From Thermotogae bacterium (GTDB lineage: Bacteria > Thermotogota > Thermotogae > Petrotogales > Petrotogaceae), in assembly GCA_022704305.1 (NCBI GenBank), contig JAKJGQ010000009.1, positions 1 to 34,696 on the forward strand: a stretch of 34,696 nt of DNA, read 5' to 3'. Below the pieces are notes generated by a model that saw only the letters and a program-made list of their open reading frames with translations, was not told where the DNA came from and did no database searches. The position numbers and the translations under genes were made by a program. Positions 25,167-33,725 of this stretch are shown here, piece by piece (the first letter of the stretch is position 1; each line of letters opens with the position of its first letter).

Positions 25167-26416
25167 AAAAGATTGCTTTGTTGCTTGTATCACTCTGTAT
25201 ATGTCTCATTGCATTTGCCAATGTTTATCCGTACACCTTCCAAGATGACTCAGGAAATACAATAACCGTAAGGCAACCGTTTAAAAGGATTCTGTCTTTA
25301 TATGGAGCCCATACTGAAAACTTCTACTACATGGGAGCCCAAGACCTGCTTATAGGTATTTCAGACAACGAGGCATTTCCGCCATCATTCAGGAACAAAC
25401 CATCTTTTAGCTACAAAGATGATCCGGAAAAGTTTATTCAGGCAGATCCTGACCTTGTAATACTAAGACCCATGATAGTTCAGAGATACCCAAAACTCAT
25501 CGAAAAACTTCAAAAGTATGGAATTACAGTAGTATCTTTACAGCCTGAAAACTACTCTGACATCTTCAACTATTGGGAAGTTCTTGGAGTCCTATGTGGA
25601 AAGATTCAGGAAAGCAAAGATATGAAAGACAGCTTTCTGAACCAGCTAAACATGTTTAAAGAGCTTGATAAGTCTGCATACACAACTGTTTTTTTTGAAT
25701 CTGTCCATAAAAACTTCAAGACTACCACCAACGGATCAATAGCCGATTTTGTCCTTAAAAGATCAGGACTTGACAATATCGCCCAGTCTGCCCAGCAGGT
25801 CAGAGAAGGCTCTACAATCGCAGAATTTTCAAAAGAACAGCTTATCGATAACGGAGATAAAATAGAGTTTTATATTGCCCAGGTCGGGGTTATGAACAAA
25901 ATAACCGTCCAGGCTATAAAAAAAGAACCCGGAATTGCTGCAGTAAAAGCAGTAAGAGAAGATAATATAATACTCGTTGATGAAAAGATAATATCAAGAC
26001 CTACACCAAGAATAATATATGCCATAATGGACTTTTACAAGATAATGCACAATGATCTTTTCATGTCAGAGTATGAGCTTTACAATGATGCTCCTTTAAC
26101 TAACCTCTCTTTTTCAAGAATCATTATAGACTGCCTTAAGATACCCTTTACAACACCTGAATACTTTACCGAAGAAAAAGAGAAGAACGGACATCTTTTC
26201 GGACAGTTCAAAGATATAGATTATGCAAGTACAGCTCATATATATGCAGAAACGGCTTTTTACAACGATATCGTCAATACATCTGCGGACAGGTTTGAAC
26301 CTGACAAAAAAATATCTTCACAATCCATAGCCGACACACTTAAAAAACTCACAGGAAAAACATTGGAAAAGACATTAAGTACCAACAGAGAACTTCTTGA
26401 TTACCTGAGAAAATAA
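25163..26416 (+). CDS. btuF: Corrinoid-binding periplasmic protein with SLH-like C-terminus
   Basis: The signal peptide (MKKIALLLVSLCICLIAFA, cleavage about 19/20) has no lipobox cysteine. Residues about 25-295 form a BtuF/TroA-type binding fold (TFQDDSGNTITVRQPFKRIL, ADPDLVILRP, GITVVSLQPENY, VREDNIILVDE). At 417 residues it is about 120 longer than usual. The extra part contains FKDIDYASTAHIYAETAFY, NDIV, FEP and an S...IADTLKKL tail (349-396), plus PLTNLSFSRIIIDCL (311-325). Together these resemble one and a half S-layer-homology modules. Such modules tether proteins to cell-wall polymers or the envelope. SLH identity is my inference; function as the B12 receptor comes from context. Confidence 0.88.
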   Translation: MKKIALLLVSLCICLIAFANVYPYTFQDDSGNTITVRQPFKRILSLYGAHTENFYYMGAQDLLIGISDNEAFPPSFRNKPSFSYKDDPEKFIQADPDLVILRPMIVQRYPKLIEKLQKYGITVVSLQPENYSDIFNYWEVLGVLCGKIQESKDMKDSFLNQLNMFKELDKSAYTTVFFESVHKNFKTTTNGSIADFVLKRSGLDNIAQSAQQVREGSTIAEFSKEQLIDNGDKIEFYIAQVGVMNKITVQAIKKEPGIAAVKAVREDNIILVDEKIISRPTPRIIYAIMDFYKIMHNDLFMSEYELYNDAPLTNLSFSRIIIDCLKIPFTTPEYFTEEKEKNGHLFGQFKDIDYASTAHIYAETAFYNDIVNTSADRFEPDKKISSQSIADTLKKLTGKTLEKTLSTNRELLDYLRK

Positions 26417-26420
26417 TAGT

Positions 26421-27695
26421 ATGCAGAAAGTTTTTTTTGTAACCTCTCTCTTTACATCAAGCGGAAAAACACTTTTTACTTTAGGACTTCTTAACAGCCT
26501 AAAAGAAAGTGTGGTCTCTTTTAAGACAGGTCCGGATTTTATAGATCCTTTATTTCATAAAAAAATCACCGGAAAAAAAGGATATAACCTTGATTCTTTT
26601 TTCCTTGATGGACCTGAACTTAAAAAACATTTTTTAACGGCAGCAGCCGGATATCCTAACATTGTAATAGAAGGTGCTATGGGCGTATTGGATGGAATAA
26701 AAAAAGGATACGCTTCGTGCGATGATGTGGCATATCAACTTGGTCTGCCGGTTATTCTGCTTATTGAAAGCTATCCCTCTATTCACACTATGGGTGCTGT
26801 AATAAAAGGCGTTATGTCCAGCATGAAAAGTTCAGTATCCGCTGTTATTATAACCAAAAGTAGGTCCCAAAAGCTTTTTGACCTACAGAAAGAAGACATT
26901 TTAAACAGTACCGGAATAGAAAAGATCTTCAGGTTTCCATACGATGAAGCTCTCACCGTAAAAAGCAGACATCTCGGACTTGACACCAGCTGCAATGAAA
27001 TCGTTAAGATCGCAGAATCATCTGCACGTATAATAAAAGAAAATATGGATCTTTCCTGTCTGTGCACAGAAATTCCTGAACTTTCTCAAACAGTTCTTCC
27101 GGAGAGTACATATGAAAAAACTGTTGCCATAGCTTCAGATGAAGCTTTTTTATTCTTTTACCATGAAAATATAGAGTTTTTCCAAAAATGTGGCTATAGA
27201 CCTGTGTTTTTTTCACCTATAAAGGACAGCATCCCTCCGGATGCCGATATGTACTACTTACCCGGAGGATATCCTGAGCTTTATGCAAAACAACTTTCCG
27301 CCAACAAACCCATGCTCCGCTCTTTATATGAACTCTGTACATCAGAAAAACCCGTACTGGCAGAATGCGGAGGCTTTATGTATCTGGGAAACAGTATCCA
27401 GGAGTATCCTATGGTAGGTTTTTTTGATGTTTCCAGCAGCATGAAGCCCTCTATGCAAGGAAACTTCGGCTATCAAAACATAAAAATCAAAAATTCTGAT
27501 CACACCTATAAAGGACATGAATTTCACTATGCACAGATGTCATACGGTGAAAAACCAAATGCTTTAAAAATCACTATGGAATCTTCAAAAAAGACTTCGG
27601 TGGAAGGACTGCTAAAACAAAAGACTCTGGGCAGCTTTACACACTTTTACTTTAGATCTTCAAAAAAGGATGATGCATTATGGCTATACCTATAA
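26421..27695 (+). CDS. cbiA: Cobyrinate a,c-diamide synthase
   Basis: This 424-residue protein has an N-terminal ATP-binding domain (VTSLFTSSGKTLFTLGLL, FKTGPDFIDPLFH, VIEGAMGVLDG) and a C-terminal class I glutamine amidotransferase domain (YYLPGGYPELYA, then LAECGGFMYLG with the catalytic Cys). CbiA amidates side chains a and c of cobyrinic acid with glutamine and ATP. It starts 4 bases after btuF with only a weak ribosome site, so it may depend on reinitiation. Its end overlaps cbiP by 16 bases. Confidence 0.95.
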   Translation: MQKVFFVTSLFTSSGKTLFTLGLLNSLKESVVSFKTGPDFIDPLFHKKITGKKGYNLDSFFLDGPELKKHFLTAAAGYPNIVIEGAMGVLDGIKKGYASCDDVAYQLGLPVILLIESYPSIHTMGAVIKGVMSSMKSSVSAVIITKSRSQKLFDLQKEDILNSTGIEKIFRFPYDEALTVKSRHLGLDTSCNEIVKIAESSARIIKENMDLSCLCTEIPELSQTVLPESTYEKTVAIASDEAFLFFYHENIEFFQKCGYRPVFFSPIKDSIPPDADMYYLPGGYPELYAKQLSANKPMLRSLYELCTSEKPVLAECGGFMYLGNSIQEYPMVGFFDVSSSMKPSMQGNFGYQNIKIKNSDHTYKGHEFHYAQMSYGEKPNALKITMESSKKTSVEGLLKQKTLGSFTHFYFRSSKKDDALWLYL

Positions 27696-29098
27696 TGGTT
27701 ACGGGAACCTCTTCTGGCGCCGGAAAAACTCTTGTGTGCGCCTGTCTATGCAATATACTTTCAAAGCTGGGATACAGCGTTGCCCCTTTTAAAATGCAGA
27801 ATATGTCTCTTAACTCAATCGTCTCACCTCTTGGAGGAGAGATGAGCATCGCCCAGTATATCCAGGCAGTTGCATGTAAAAAAACTCCATGCGTAAAGTA
27901 TAATCCTATTCTTCTCAAGCCACAGGATCACATGACCTATGTGGTATTCAACGGGGAGTACTACGCCAAATACTCTCCCCAGGAGTATATGAAGAGCAGA
28001 AAGTCGGAGTTTTTTGAAAAGGGCATTGAAATACTGAAAGAACTTATGCAGCAAAATGATTATGTAATAATAGAAGGCGCCGGCAGTCCGGCAGAAGTGA
28101 ACCTCATGAAGTACGATATTACCAACATGGCGGTAGCAAAAGCTGTGAAAGCACATACCATACTCGTAGCTGACATTGAAAGAGGAGGCTCTTTTGCCGG
28201 CATAGTAGGAACAATGGAGATTTTCAATAATGAAGAAAGAGAACTGGTAAAAGGCTTTATCTTCAACAAGTACTATGGTGACAAATCAATGCTGGACGAC
28301 GGTATCGACTACCTATACGACCGGTATAAAATCAAAACAGTCGGTATAATTCCCTACAAAAAACACTCCATACCCGAAGAAGATTCGCTTATAACCTGGG
28401 AAAGCAGAACGGGCGATCTTGATATACGGATAGTTAAGTATCCACATATCTCGAACTTTTCTGATTTTGAACCCCTGCAGAAAAAAAACGGAGTAAAGTA
28501 TATTTCAACTGCCCAAGAGGTTTCAGGCGATTTGATAATACTTCCTGGCTCTAAATCAACCGTCAGCGACCTTTTATGGCTTAACGAAACAGGAATATCT
28601 CAAAAGTTAAAAGATGCGGCTGAAGAAGGCTGTTTTATCCTTGGAATATGCGGAGGCTTTCAGATGCTTACCCAAAGTATAGATGATACCTTTGAAAGCA
28701 ACAGTCAAACCCCGGGACTTGGACTTATACCTTTGAAAACACACTTTGAAGAAAGAAAAATCACCGAAAGCGTTAAAGGGAAAGTTTTTTTCAACGGAAG
28801 ATCCTTCGATGTCACCGGATACGAACTGCGGCACGGAAGAACCGAATGCGCTGAAAACTGGCTTATAGACTTTGACAGTCATAAAGACGGCTTTTTTAAA
28901 GATAACGTTATGGGTACTTATCTGCACGGACTTTTCTACAACCATGACTTCACAAACTTTTTTCTGAACTATTTACGCATATTAAAAGGAGAAGAAGAAA
29001 AAGATTTTGGAAATTACTCATTATACGACGAGATAAGCAGCTTTTCAGATTATGTATCCGAACATATTGATATGAAGGAGATTTTACAATGGCGCTGA
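27680..29098 (+). CDS. cbiP: Cobyric acid synthase
   Basis: The 472-residue CbiP/CobQ protein has VTGTSSGAGKTLVCACL, FKMQNMSLNS, IIEGAGSPAEVNL and VADIERGGSFAGIVGT in the synthetase part, and ILGICGGFQML with the nucleophile Cys plus YLHGLF in the amidotransferase part. It adds four amides (b, d, e, g) to adenosylcobyrinic acid a,c-diamide. Length is close to the family norm. The stop lies inside the cbiB start region (10-base overlap). Confidence 0.96.
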   Translation: MAIPIMVTGTSSGAGKTLVCACLCNILSKLGYSVAPFKMQNMSLNSIVSPLGGEMSIAQYIQAVACKKTPCVKYNPILLKPQDHMTYVVFNGEYYAKYSPQEYMKSRKSEFFEKGIEILKELMQQNDYVIIEGAGSPAEVNLMKYDITNMAVAKAVKAHTILVADIERGGSFAGIVGTMEIFNNEERELVKGFIFNKYYGDKSMLDDGIDYLYDRYKIKTVGIIPYKKHSIPEEDSLITWESRTGDLDIRIVKYPHISNFSDFEPLQKKNGVKYISTAQEVSGDLIILPGSKSTVSDLLWLNETGISQKLKDAAEEGCFILGICGGFQMLTQSIDDTFESNSQTPGLGLIPLKTHFEERKITESVKGKVFFNGRSFDVTGYELRHGRTECAENWLIDFDSHKDGFFKDNVMGTYLHGLFYNHDFTNFFLNYLRILKGEEEKDFGNYSLYDEISSFSDYVSEHIDMKEILQWR

Positions 29099-30000
29099 TA
29101 ATTGCTGTAATTGCCGACTGCCTTTTTGGAGAGCCTTATCTGGTATTCCATATCGTCCATTACATCGGAGCAGTGGTTGATTTTCTGGACAAAAGACTCA
29201 AACACACAATAATGAATGGAATGCTCACATATGTGCTGACTTGCTCCATATTCCTTTTCGGTACATTCCTGCTGCTGCACACAGGCTCTTTACTTACGGC
29301 AGTTTTCCATGTGTTCCTTCTGAAATCATGCTTTGCTATCTCCTCACTTTACGTTCATGTTGGAAGATGCCGTCAAGACGATACCGTTGGTCTCAGAAAA
29401 GCCGTTTCAATGATCGTAAGCAGAGACACCACCAACCTTTCAAAAGGCGAACTGTACTCCGCCGCAGTTGAAACTCTTGCAGAAAATTACGTTGATTCGG
29501 TGCTTTCTCCTATCTTTTTCTATTTAATTTTCGGAATATACGGCGTGGTTATTTACCGTGTCACCAATACCATGGACGCCATGATAGGCTACCGAAACGA
29601 AAAGTATGAAAAGTTCGGAAAGTTTGCCGCAAGAGCCGACGATGTTCTGAACTATATCCCCGCACGCCTGAGTGTTCTGTTTTTCCTTGTTTTTTCACCA
29701 GTTGCAGTTTCAAAAAGCGTTTTTAAATTCGGCGGAATAAAAATAAACGGAACCAAGCCCATGGCAAGTATGTCCGGACTTCTTAAGATTAATCTTAAAA
29801 AGAACGGAGTTTATGACCTCAACCCGCAGTACAGACAGCCTGAAAAAAAGGATCTGGACAGGGCAATGCTTTACTATATCTTAATTGTCGCGATGACATG
29901 TATTATAGGAGCTGTGTGCATATGGATGATTCAAAATTTTTCATGGCTGAACATGGAGGAAACATTCCTCTTTCGTGGACTGATTTTTCAATATCTGTAA
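29089..30000 (+). CDS. cbiB: Adenosylcobinamide-phosphate synthase
   Basis: This 303-residue membrane protein matches CbiB: IIAVIADCLFGEPYLVFHIVHYIG at the start, SRDTTNLSKGELYSAAVETLAENYVDSVLSP, YRVTNTMDAMIGYRNEKYEKFGKFAARADDVLNYIPAR in the middle (motifs quoted in part), and a final helix near 270-285. It joins the aminopropanol phosphate made by CobD to cobyric acid. AAGGAG precedes the ATG. The last 20 or so residues after the final helix are coded by DNA that also codes the CobD start, a 79-base overlap. Confidence 0.94.
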   Translation: MALIIAVIADCLFGEPYLVFHIVHYIGAVVDFLDKRLKHTIMNGMLTYVLTCSIFLFGTFLLLHTGSLLTAVFHVFLLKSCFAISSLYVHVGRCRQDDTVGLRKAVSMIVSRDTTNLSKGELYSAAVETLAENYVDSVLSPIFFYLIFGIYGVVIYRVTNTMDAMIGYRNEKYEKFGKFAARADDVLNYIPARLSVLFFLVFSPVAVSKSVFKFGGIKINGTKPMASMSGLLKINLKKNGVYDLNPQYRQPEKKDLDRAMLYYILIVAMTCIIGAVCIWMIQNFSWLNMEETFLFRGLIFQYL

Positions 30001-30875
30001 ACCCTTACTACCCCGACTTTTTCAGAAACTATGAAAATGAACTGAGTGCTCTTTCACAAAGATACATCTACTTTGAAGATATTGAAAAAAACCTTGGAAG
30101 CATCGTCGGACATGAAGTGTTTCTTACTGCAGGAACTACTGAAACACTTTACGTTCTCAATATGGCATTTAAAAACAATATTGTAGTCGAGAATGGCTCG
30201 TACTCAGAGTATGAAAGAACGGCTCAGCTTTTCGGAAAAAAAGTTTTTAAAGTTGATTCTGTTGTTGAAAGCAACTTCAAAGACTGCTTGGTCTTTTTGA
30301 ACAACCCGAAAAATCCGACCGGAAGATTTTATACTTATCCTGAACTAAAAAAATTTACCGAACAGACCGTTAAAAACAACAGCATCCCTGTTATAGACGA
30401 TGCTTTTATGGACTTCATACCCGATATACCTGAATGGGAAAAAAACTGGGTTTTCAACGGAACCATACATATGCGAACATACACCAAATCATATGGACTT
30501 GCAGGAATAAGAACAGGTTACTTTATAGACCCGTATAAAAAGATGCACAGGTTCAGACCTCCATGGAGCATAGGCTCAATCGGCAGATTATTTATACAAA
30601 AACTTATACTTGATGACGGAAAGTTTCTTAAGGCATCCATGCAAAAACTTAACCTCGAAAGACAAAGACTGAATGAGCTTCTTGGAACTAAGTTCATATC
30701 ACCGTTCTTTCTTATAAAAGTTAAAGAAAAAACTGAACTCCTTGAAAAGTTGGCACAAAACCATATGATGGTAAGAGATGCCTACTCATTCGGACTGAAA
30801 GACCATATAAGGTTTTCGGTAAAAACACCGGAGGAAAACAACCGACTGATTCGGATACTTACTGCATATATATAA
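29922..30875 (+). CDS. cobD: L-threonine-phosphate decarboxylase-like PLP enzyme
   Basis: The 317-residue class I/II aminotransferase-fold protein begins with EHGGNIPLSWTDFSISVNPY, the typical CobD opening (HGG...DFS.N.NP). It has NNPKNPTG at 127-134, VIDDAFMDF (D159-D160) and the PLP lysine K189 in TYTKSYGLAGIRTGYF. CobD decarboxylates threonine phosphate to aminopropanol phosphate for CbiB. It resembles histidinol-phosphate aminotransferase, so context decides the call. It is shorter than most CobD proteins (about 360). The ATG at 29922 has AGGAG 10 bases up; the ATG at 29943 is a second choice with no site. No threonine kinase (PduX) gene is in the window. Confidence 0.88.
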   Translation: MDDSKFFMAEHGGNIPLSWTDFSISVNPYYPDFFRNYENELSALSQRYIYFEDIEKNLGSIVGHEVFLTAGTTETLYVLNMAFKNNIVVENGSYSEYERTAQLFGKKVFKVDSVVESNFKDCLVFLNNPKNPTGRFYTYPELKKFTEQTVKNNSIPVIDDAFMDFIPDIPEWEKNWVFNGTIHMRTYTKSYGLAGIRTGYFIDPYKKMHRFRPPWSIGSIGRLFIQKLILDDGKFLKASMQKLNLERQRLNELLGTKFISPFFLIKVKEKTELLEKLAQNHMMVRDAYSFGLKDHIRFSVKTPEENNRLIRILTAYI

Positions 30876-30899
30876 AAAATTCCCGGCCTGGCCGGGAAT
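30874..30899 (-). terminator. Intrinsic terminator of the alcohol dehydrogenase gene
   Basis: A 9-bp GC-rich stem (30879-30887 with 30891-30899, loop CTG) is followed on the minus strand by a T run. It lies directly between the convergent ends of cobD and the dehydrogenase gene. In the plus direction the stem is followed by TCTCAG, so it lacks a T run and is not a canonical terminator for the cobalamin operon. Confidence 0.88.
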
Positions 30900-30900
30900 C

Positions 30901-32064
30901 TCAGTAAGCTAACTTAAGAATATTAAGAATATCGTTTTGATCAAGACGCTTTATATTGCCTATTTTACCCTTCATAGAAGCATTAGCGGCTATCTTGGGC
31001 AGATCCTCGTAAGGAACATTGATTTCACTGAGCTTGGTCGGCTGCTGAATCTTTTTATAGAACTTTCTTAGCTCAGCTATTCCTGCTTTTGCTTTTTCAT
31101 CAGGAGTACCTGCGGTTATACCAAAAATACTTTCAGCAAATACAACCCATTTGTGAATACATTCCGCATAAACATAGTCCATCCAAGCTGGCATTACAAT
31201 AGCAAGACCGGCACCGTGGGCAACATCATAAAAAGCACTCAAAGAGTGTTCAATCCAATGTGATGACCAGTCTCCGCCCTGTCTTCCCACAGAGTTGGTT
31301 TTATTCAGAGCAAGAGTGGCACTAAGAGCAAGATTAGCCCTTGCATCATAATCGGAAGGATTTTTCATGAGCAAATCGGTAGATTTTAAAACCGTCTTTA
31401 CAATAGCATGCGAGTATTCATCCATTATCATATTGTTTTCAGTCTTATCAAAATACAATTCAAGAACATGAGTAATAGCGTCCACGGCACCGTTGGCCGT
31501 CTGATTCCACGGAAGAGAAAACTGAACTGAAGGATCGATTATCGAAGCCTTTGGAAACAAATCGGGAGAACCTATAGACCATTTTTTATTTTCACCTTCA
31601 TTGGTTATTACCGCTCCGTTGTTCATCTCCGAACCGGTTGCCGATATAGTCAGTATGGTAAAGATAGGAACATTGGTTTTGACAGGTGCCTTTCCCTCAA
31701 AAAGATCCCATACATCGCCGTCATAACCTATACCTGCGGCGATAGCTTTGGCAGTATCAATAACACTTCCGCCGCCAATTGCAAGAATGCCGTCTGTTTT
31801 CTCTTTCATGGCTGTTTTTATACCCTCATATACCTTTGAAAGTACAGGATTAGGCTTTATACCTCCTAGCTGAACAAAACCGACCTCATTATCCTTAAGA
31901 GACTTTACCGCAGCATCGTACACACCGTTTTTAAATATAGAACCGGAACCATAGAGTACAAGCACATTTTTGACACCACGCTTCTTTATTTCCTTGCCTA
32001 TACGCTTTATGGTATCCTTACCGAAGATAAGACATGTCGGATTACTGAACACAAAATTTTCCAT
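30901..32064 (-). CDS. Iron-containing alcohol dehydrogenase (butanol dehydrogenase type)
   Basis: This 387-residue group III dehydrogenase has NFVFSNPTCLIFGKDTIKRIG at the N-terminus, a GSGSIFKNGVYD segment, the nucleotide loop GGGSVIDTAKAIA, and metal-binding His/Asp in DAITHVLELYF, HWIEHSLSAFYDVAHGAGLAIV. The wording (GVYD, WSSHWIEHSLSA, GDVWDLFEGKAP) is that of the NADPH-dependent YqhD/BDH branch, which reduces short-chain aldehydes. ATG with GGGGTGA upstream. It is a single-gene unit pointing against both B12 operons, with its own terminator. A link with B12-dependent diol metabolism is possible but not shown. Confidence 0.94.
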   Translation of the reverse strand: MENFVFSNPTCLIFGKDTIKRIGKEIKKRGVKNVLVLYGSGSIFKNGVYDAAVKSLKDNEVGFVQLGGIKPNPVLSKVYEGIKTAMKEKTDGILAIGGGSVIDTAKAIAAGIGYDGDVWDLFEGKAPVKTNVPIFTILTISATGSEMNNGAVITNEGENKKWSIGSPDLFPKASIIDPSVQFSLPWNQTANGAVDAITHVLELYFDKTENNMIMDEYSHAIVKTVLKSTDLLMKNPSDYDARANLALSATLALNKTNSVGRQGGDWSSHWIEHSLSAFYDVAHGAGLAIVMPAWMDYVYAECIHKWVVFAESIFGITAGTPDEKAKAGIAELRKFYKKIQQPTKLSEINVPYEDLPKIAANASMKGKIGNIKRLDQNDILNILKLAY

Positions 32065-32115
32065 TGAATCACCCCACTGTATACGCTTTTAAAAGCAGAT
32101 TATATTATTAGAAAG

Positions 32116-32121
32116 ATTATA
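32116..32121 (-). promoter_or_regulatory. Possible extended -10 promoter of the dehydrogenase gene
   Basis: The minus strand reads TGGTATAAT, an extended -10 element, 52 bases upstream of the ATG; no convincing -35 is seen. A second TATAAT at 32099-32104 is an alternative. Confidence 0.4.
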
Positions 32122-32159
32122 CCACTTAAGTACGCTATTAGAATCATTTCCATAAATTA

Positions 32160-32188
32160 TTGACATCAATGGTTATAAGCTATATACT
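32160..32188 (+). promoter_or_regulatory. Sigma70 promoter of the cobT operon
   Basis: TTGACA (32160-32165), 17-base spacer, TATACT (32183-32188), giving a transcript start near 32195. The leader before the cobT ATG is only about 35 bases and cannot hold a cobalamin riboswitch. Confidence 0.88.
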
Positions 32189-32229
32189 AAAAGACAGACT
32201 ACACTTAAAATTATATGAGGAGGCAAAAA

Positions 32230-33243
32230 ATGCTGCTTAACGAAAAAGTACAGAAAAAGATTGATATGCTAACCAAACCGAAAGGAAGTCTTGGACTGCT
32301 GGAAAAAATAGCATTAAAATATGCTCTTATACAAGGCAGTTCTACTGTTTCCCTCCCCAAGGACAAAAGAGTTTATGTTTTTGCCGGCGACCATGGAGTA
32401 GTAGAACAGGGTGTATCTGCATACCCAAAAGAGGTTACCGCACAGATGGTATTCAACTTCCTTGCCGGAGGAGCAGCCATAAATGTTTTCAGTAAACATA
32501 ACAATACATCAGTTTATATAGTTGATGCTGGAGTAGACTACGATTTCTCATCAGAACCCAGAGTAATAAACAAAAAAGTAGGAAGGTCAACCAAAGACTT
32601 TTCTTCAGGACCCGCTATGACCTCAGAACAGGCTGAGCTTTGCATAAAACACGGCCGTGAAGTTGCTACACAGGCCATAAATGATGGCGCTGACCTTCTA
32701 GCTATAGGCGATATGGGAATAGGCAATACCACAACTGCGGCAGCAATATGTGCGGGACTGGGAATACCCGTTGAAGAAGTGCTTGATGTAGGAACATTGA
32801 TAGACAACCAGATGCTAACAAAAAAAGGAGAAGTTCTTGAAAAAACCATGAAACTGCATTCACCTTTCAAAAGCCCTATGGATGTTTTAATGAAAGCCGG
32901 TGGATTTTGTATCGGCGAAATGGCAGGATTTATGCTTGAATGCGCTGACCGAAAAGTTCCTTTTGTTGTTGACGGCTTCCCCGTTTCAAGTGCAGCCCTC
33001 CTGGCTTACAGAATAAACCCAAGGATACGTGACTACATGTTCATAGGCCATCAGTCAGCCGTAAAAAGTCATCTACCCATAATAAAAGAACTTGGACTGG
33101 AACCTATTCTGAAGCTTGAAATGAGACTTGGCGAAGGAACAGGAGCAGTACTCTCCTTCAACATAATAGAGGCAGCCCTGAAAATGCTCAATGAAATGAG
33201 TAGCTTTGAAGATGCCAATATATCAAAGAGTGATATAGAATGA
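32230..33243 (+). CDS. cobT: Nicotinate-nucleotide-dimethylbenzimidazole phosphoribosyltransferase
   Basis: The 337-residue CobT has TKPKGSLGLLEKIALKYA, VFAGDHGVVEQGVSAYPKEVT, LLAIGDMGIGNTTTAAAIC and the catalytic Glu in MRLGEGTGAVLSF. It activates the lower-ligand base as alpha-ribazole phosphate. I use the ATG at 32230, 6 bases after GAGGAGG; an ATG at 32215 overlaps that site and is unlikely. It overlaps cobU by 4 bases. Ligand preference (dimethylbenzimidazole or another base) cannot be read here. Confidence 0.96.
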   Translation: MLLNEKVQKKIDMLTKPKGSLGLLEKIALKYALIQGSSTVSLPKDKRVYVFAGDHGVVEQGVSAYPKEVTAQMVFNFLAGGAAINVFSKHNNTSVYIVDAGVDYDFSSEPRVINKKVGRSTKDFSSGPAMTSEQAELCIKHGREVATQAINDGADLLAIGDMGIGNTTTAAAICAGLGIPVEEVLDVGTLIDNQMLTKKGEVLEKTMKLHSPFKSPMDVLMKAGGFCIGEMAGFMLECADRKVPFVVDGFPVSSAALLAYRINPRIRDYMFIGHQSAVKSHLPIIKELGLEPILKLEMRLGEGTGAVLSFNIIEAALKMLNEMSSFEDANISKSDIE

Positions 33244-33725
33244 TTCTTATAACCGGAGGAATTAAATCGGGCAAGAGCAGCTACGCCCTGGAACTGGTAC
33301 AAAAATATCCCAGAAAAGCCTTTATAGCAACTGCAGAACCATTTGACGAGGAGATGAAACAGCGTATAAAAAAACACAAGCAGGAGCGTGACAGTTCTTA
33401 CGATACATATGAAGAACCCTTGGAAGTTGCCTCTCTGCTCCCTAAGCTGACAGACTACGATGTCATCCTTGTTGAATGTATAACCACATGGCTTTCAAAT
33501 CTACTTTACTATGAAAAGGATATTGAAAAATACACCGAAAGTTTTATGAACAATCTTACAGGCAAAGAGGTTATCATAACCAACGAAGTCGGACTGGGAA
33601 TAGTTCCGATCGACCCTCTGTCCAGAAGATACACTGATGCCATTGGAAAACTTAACTCAAAACTTGCCCGTAAAGCAGATGAAGTTTACCTTATGGTAAG
33701 CTCAATCCCGGTGAAAATAAAATGA
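33240..33725 (+). CDS. cobU: Adenosylcobinamide kinase / guanylyltransferase
   Basis: The 161-residue protein has the P-loop GGIKSGKSSYALEL, the guanylylated-histidine region IKKHKQERDSSYDTYEEP, LVECITTWLSNLL, and ITNEVGLGIVPIDPLSRRYTD (in part). CobU/CobP phosphorylates cobinamide and transfers GMP to make adenosylcobinamide-GDP, the substrate of CobS. It is slightly shorter than the usual 170-190 residues. The kinase activity also permits salvage of imported cobinamide. It overlaps both neighbours by 4 bases. Confidence 0.94.
   Translation: MILITGGIKSGKSSYALELVQKYPRKAFIATAEPFDEEMKQRIKKHKQERDSSYDTYEEPLEVASLLPKLTDYDVILVECITTWLSNLLYYEKDIEKYTESFMNNLTGKEVIITNEVGLGIVPIDPLSRRYTDAIGKLNSKLARKADEVYLMVSSIPVKIK

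Noticed and set aside
30879-30899. GC-rich hairpin as terminator of the cobalamin operon on the plus strand
   Set aside because: No T run follows in the plus direction; the T run exists only on the minus strand, so it is assigned to the dehydrogenase gene.
32065-32229. Second cobalamin riboswitch before cobT
   Set aside because: No B12 box or aptamer core is present, and the leader after the predicted start is only about 35 bases.
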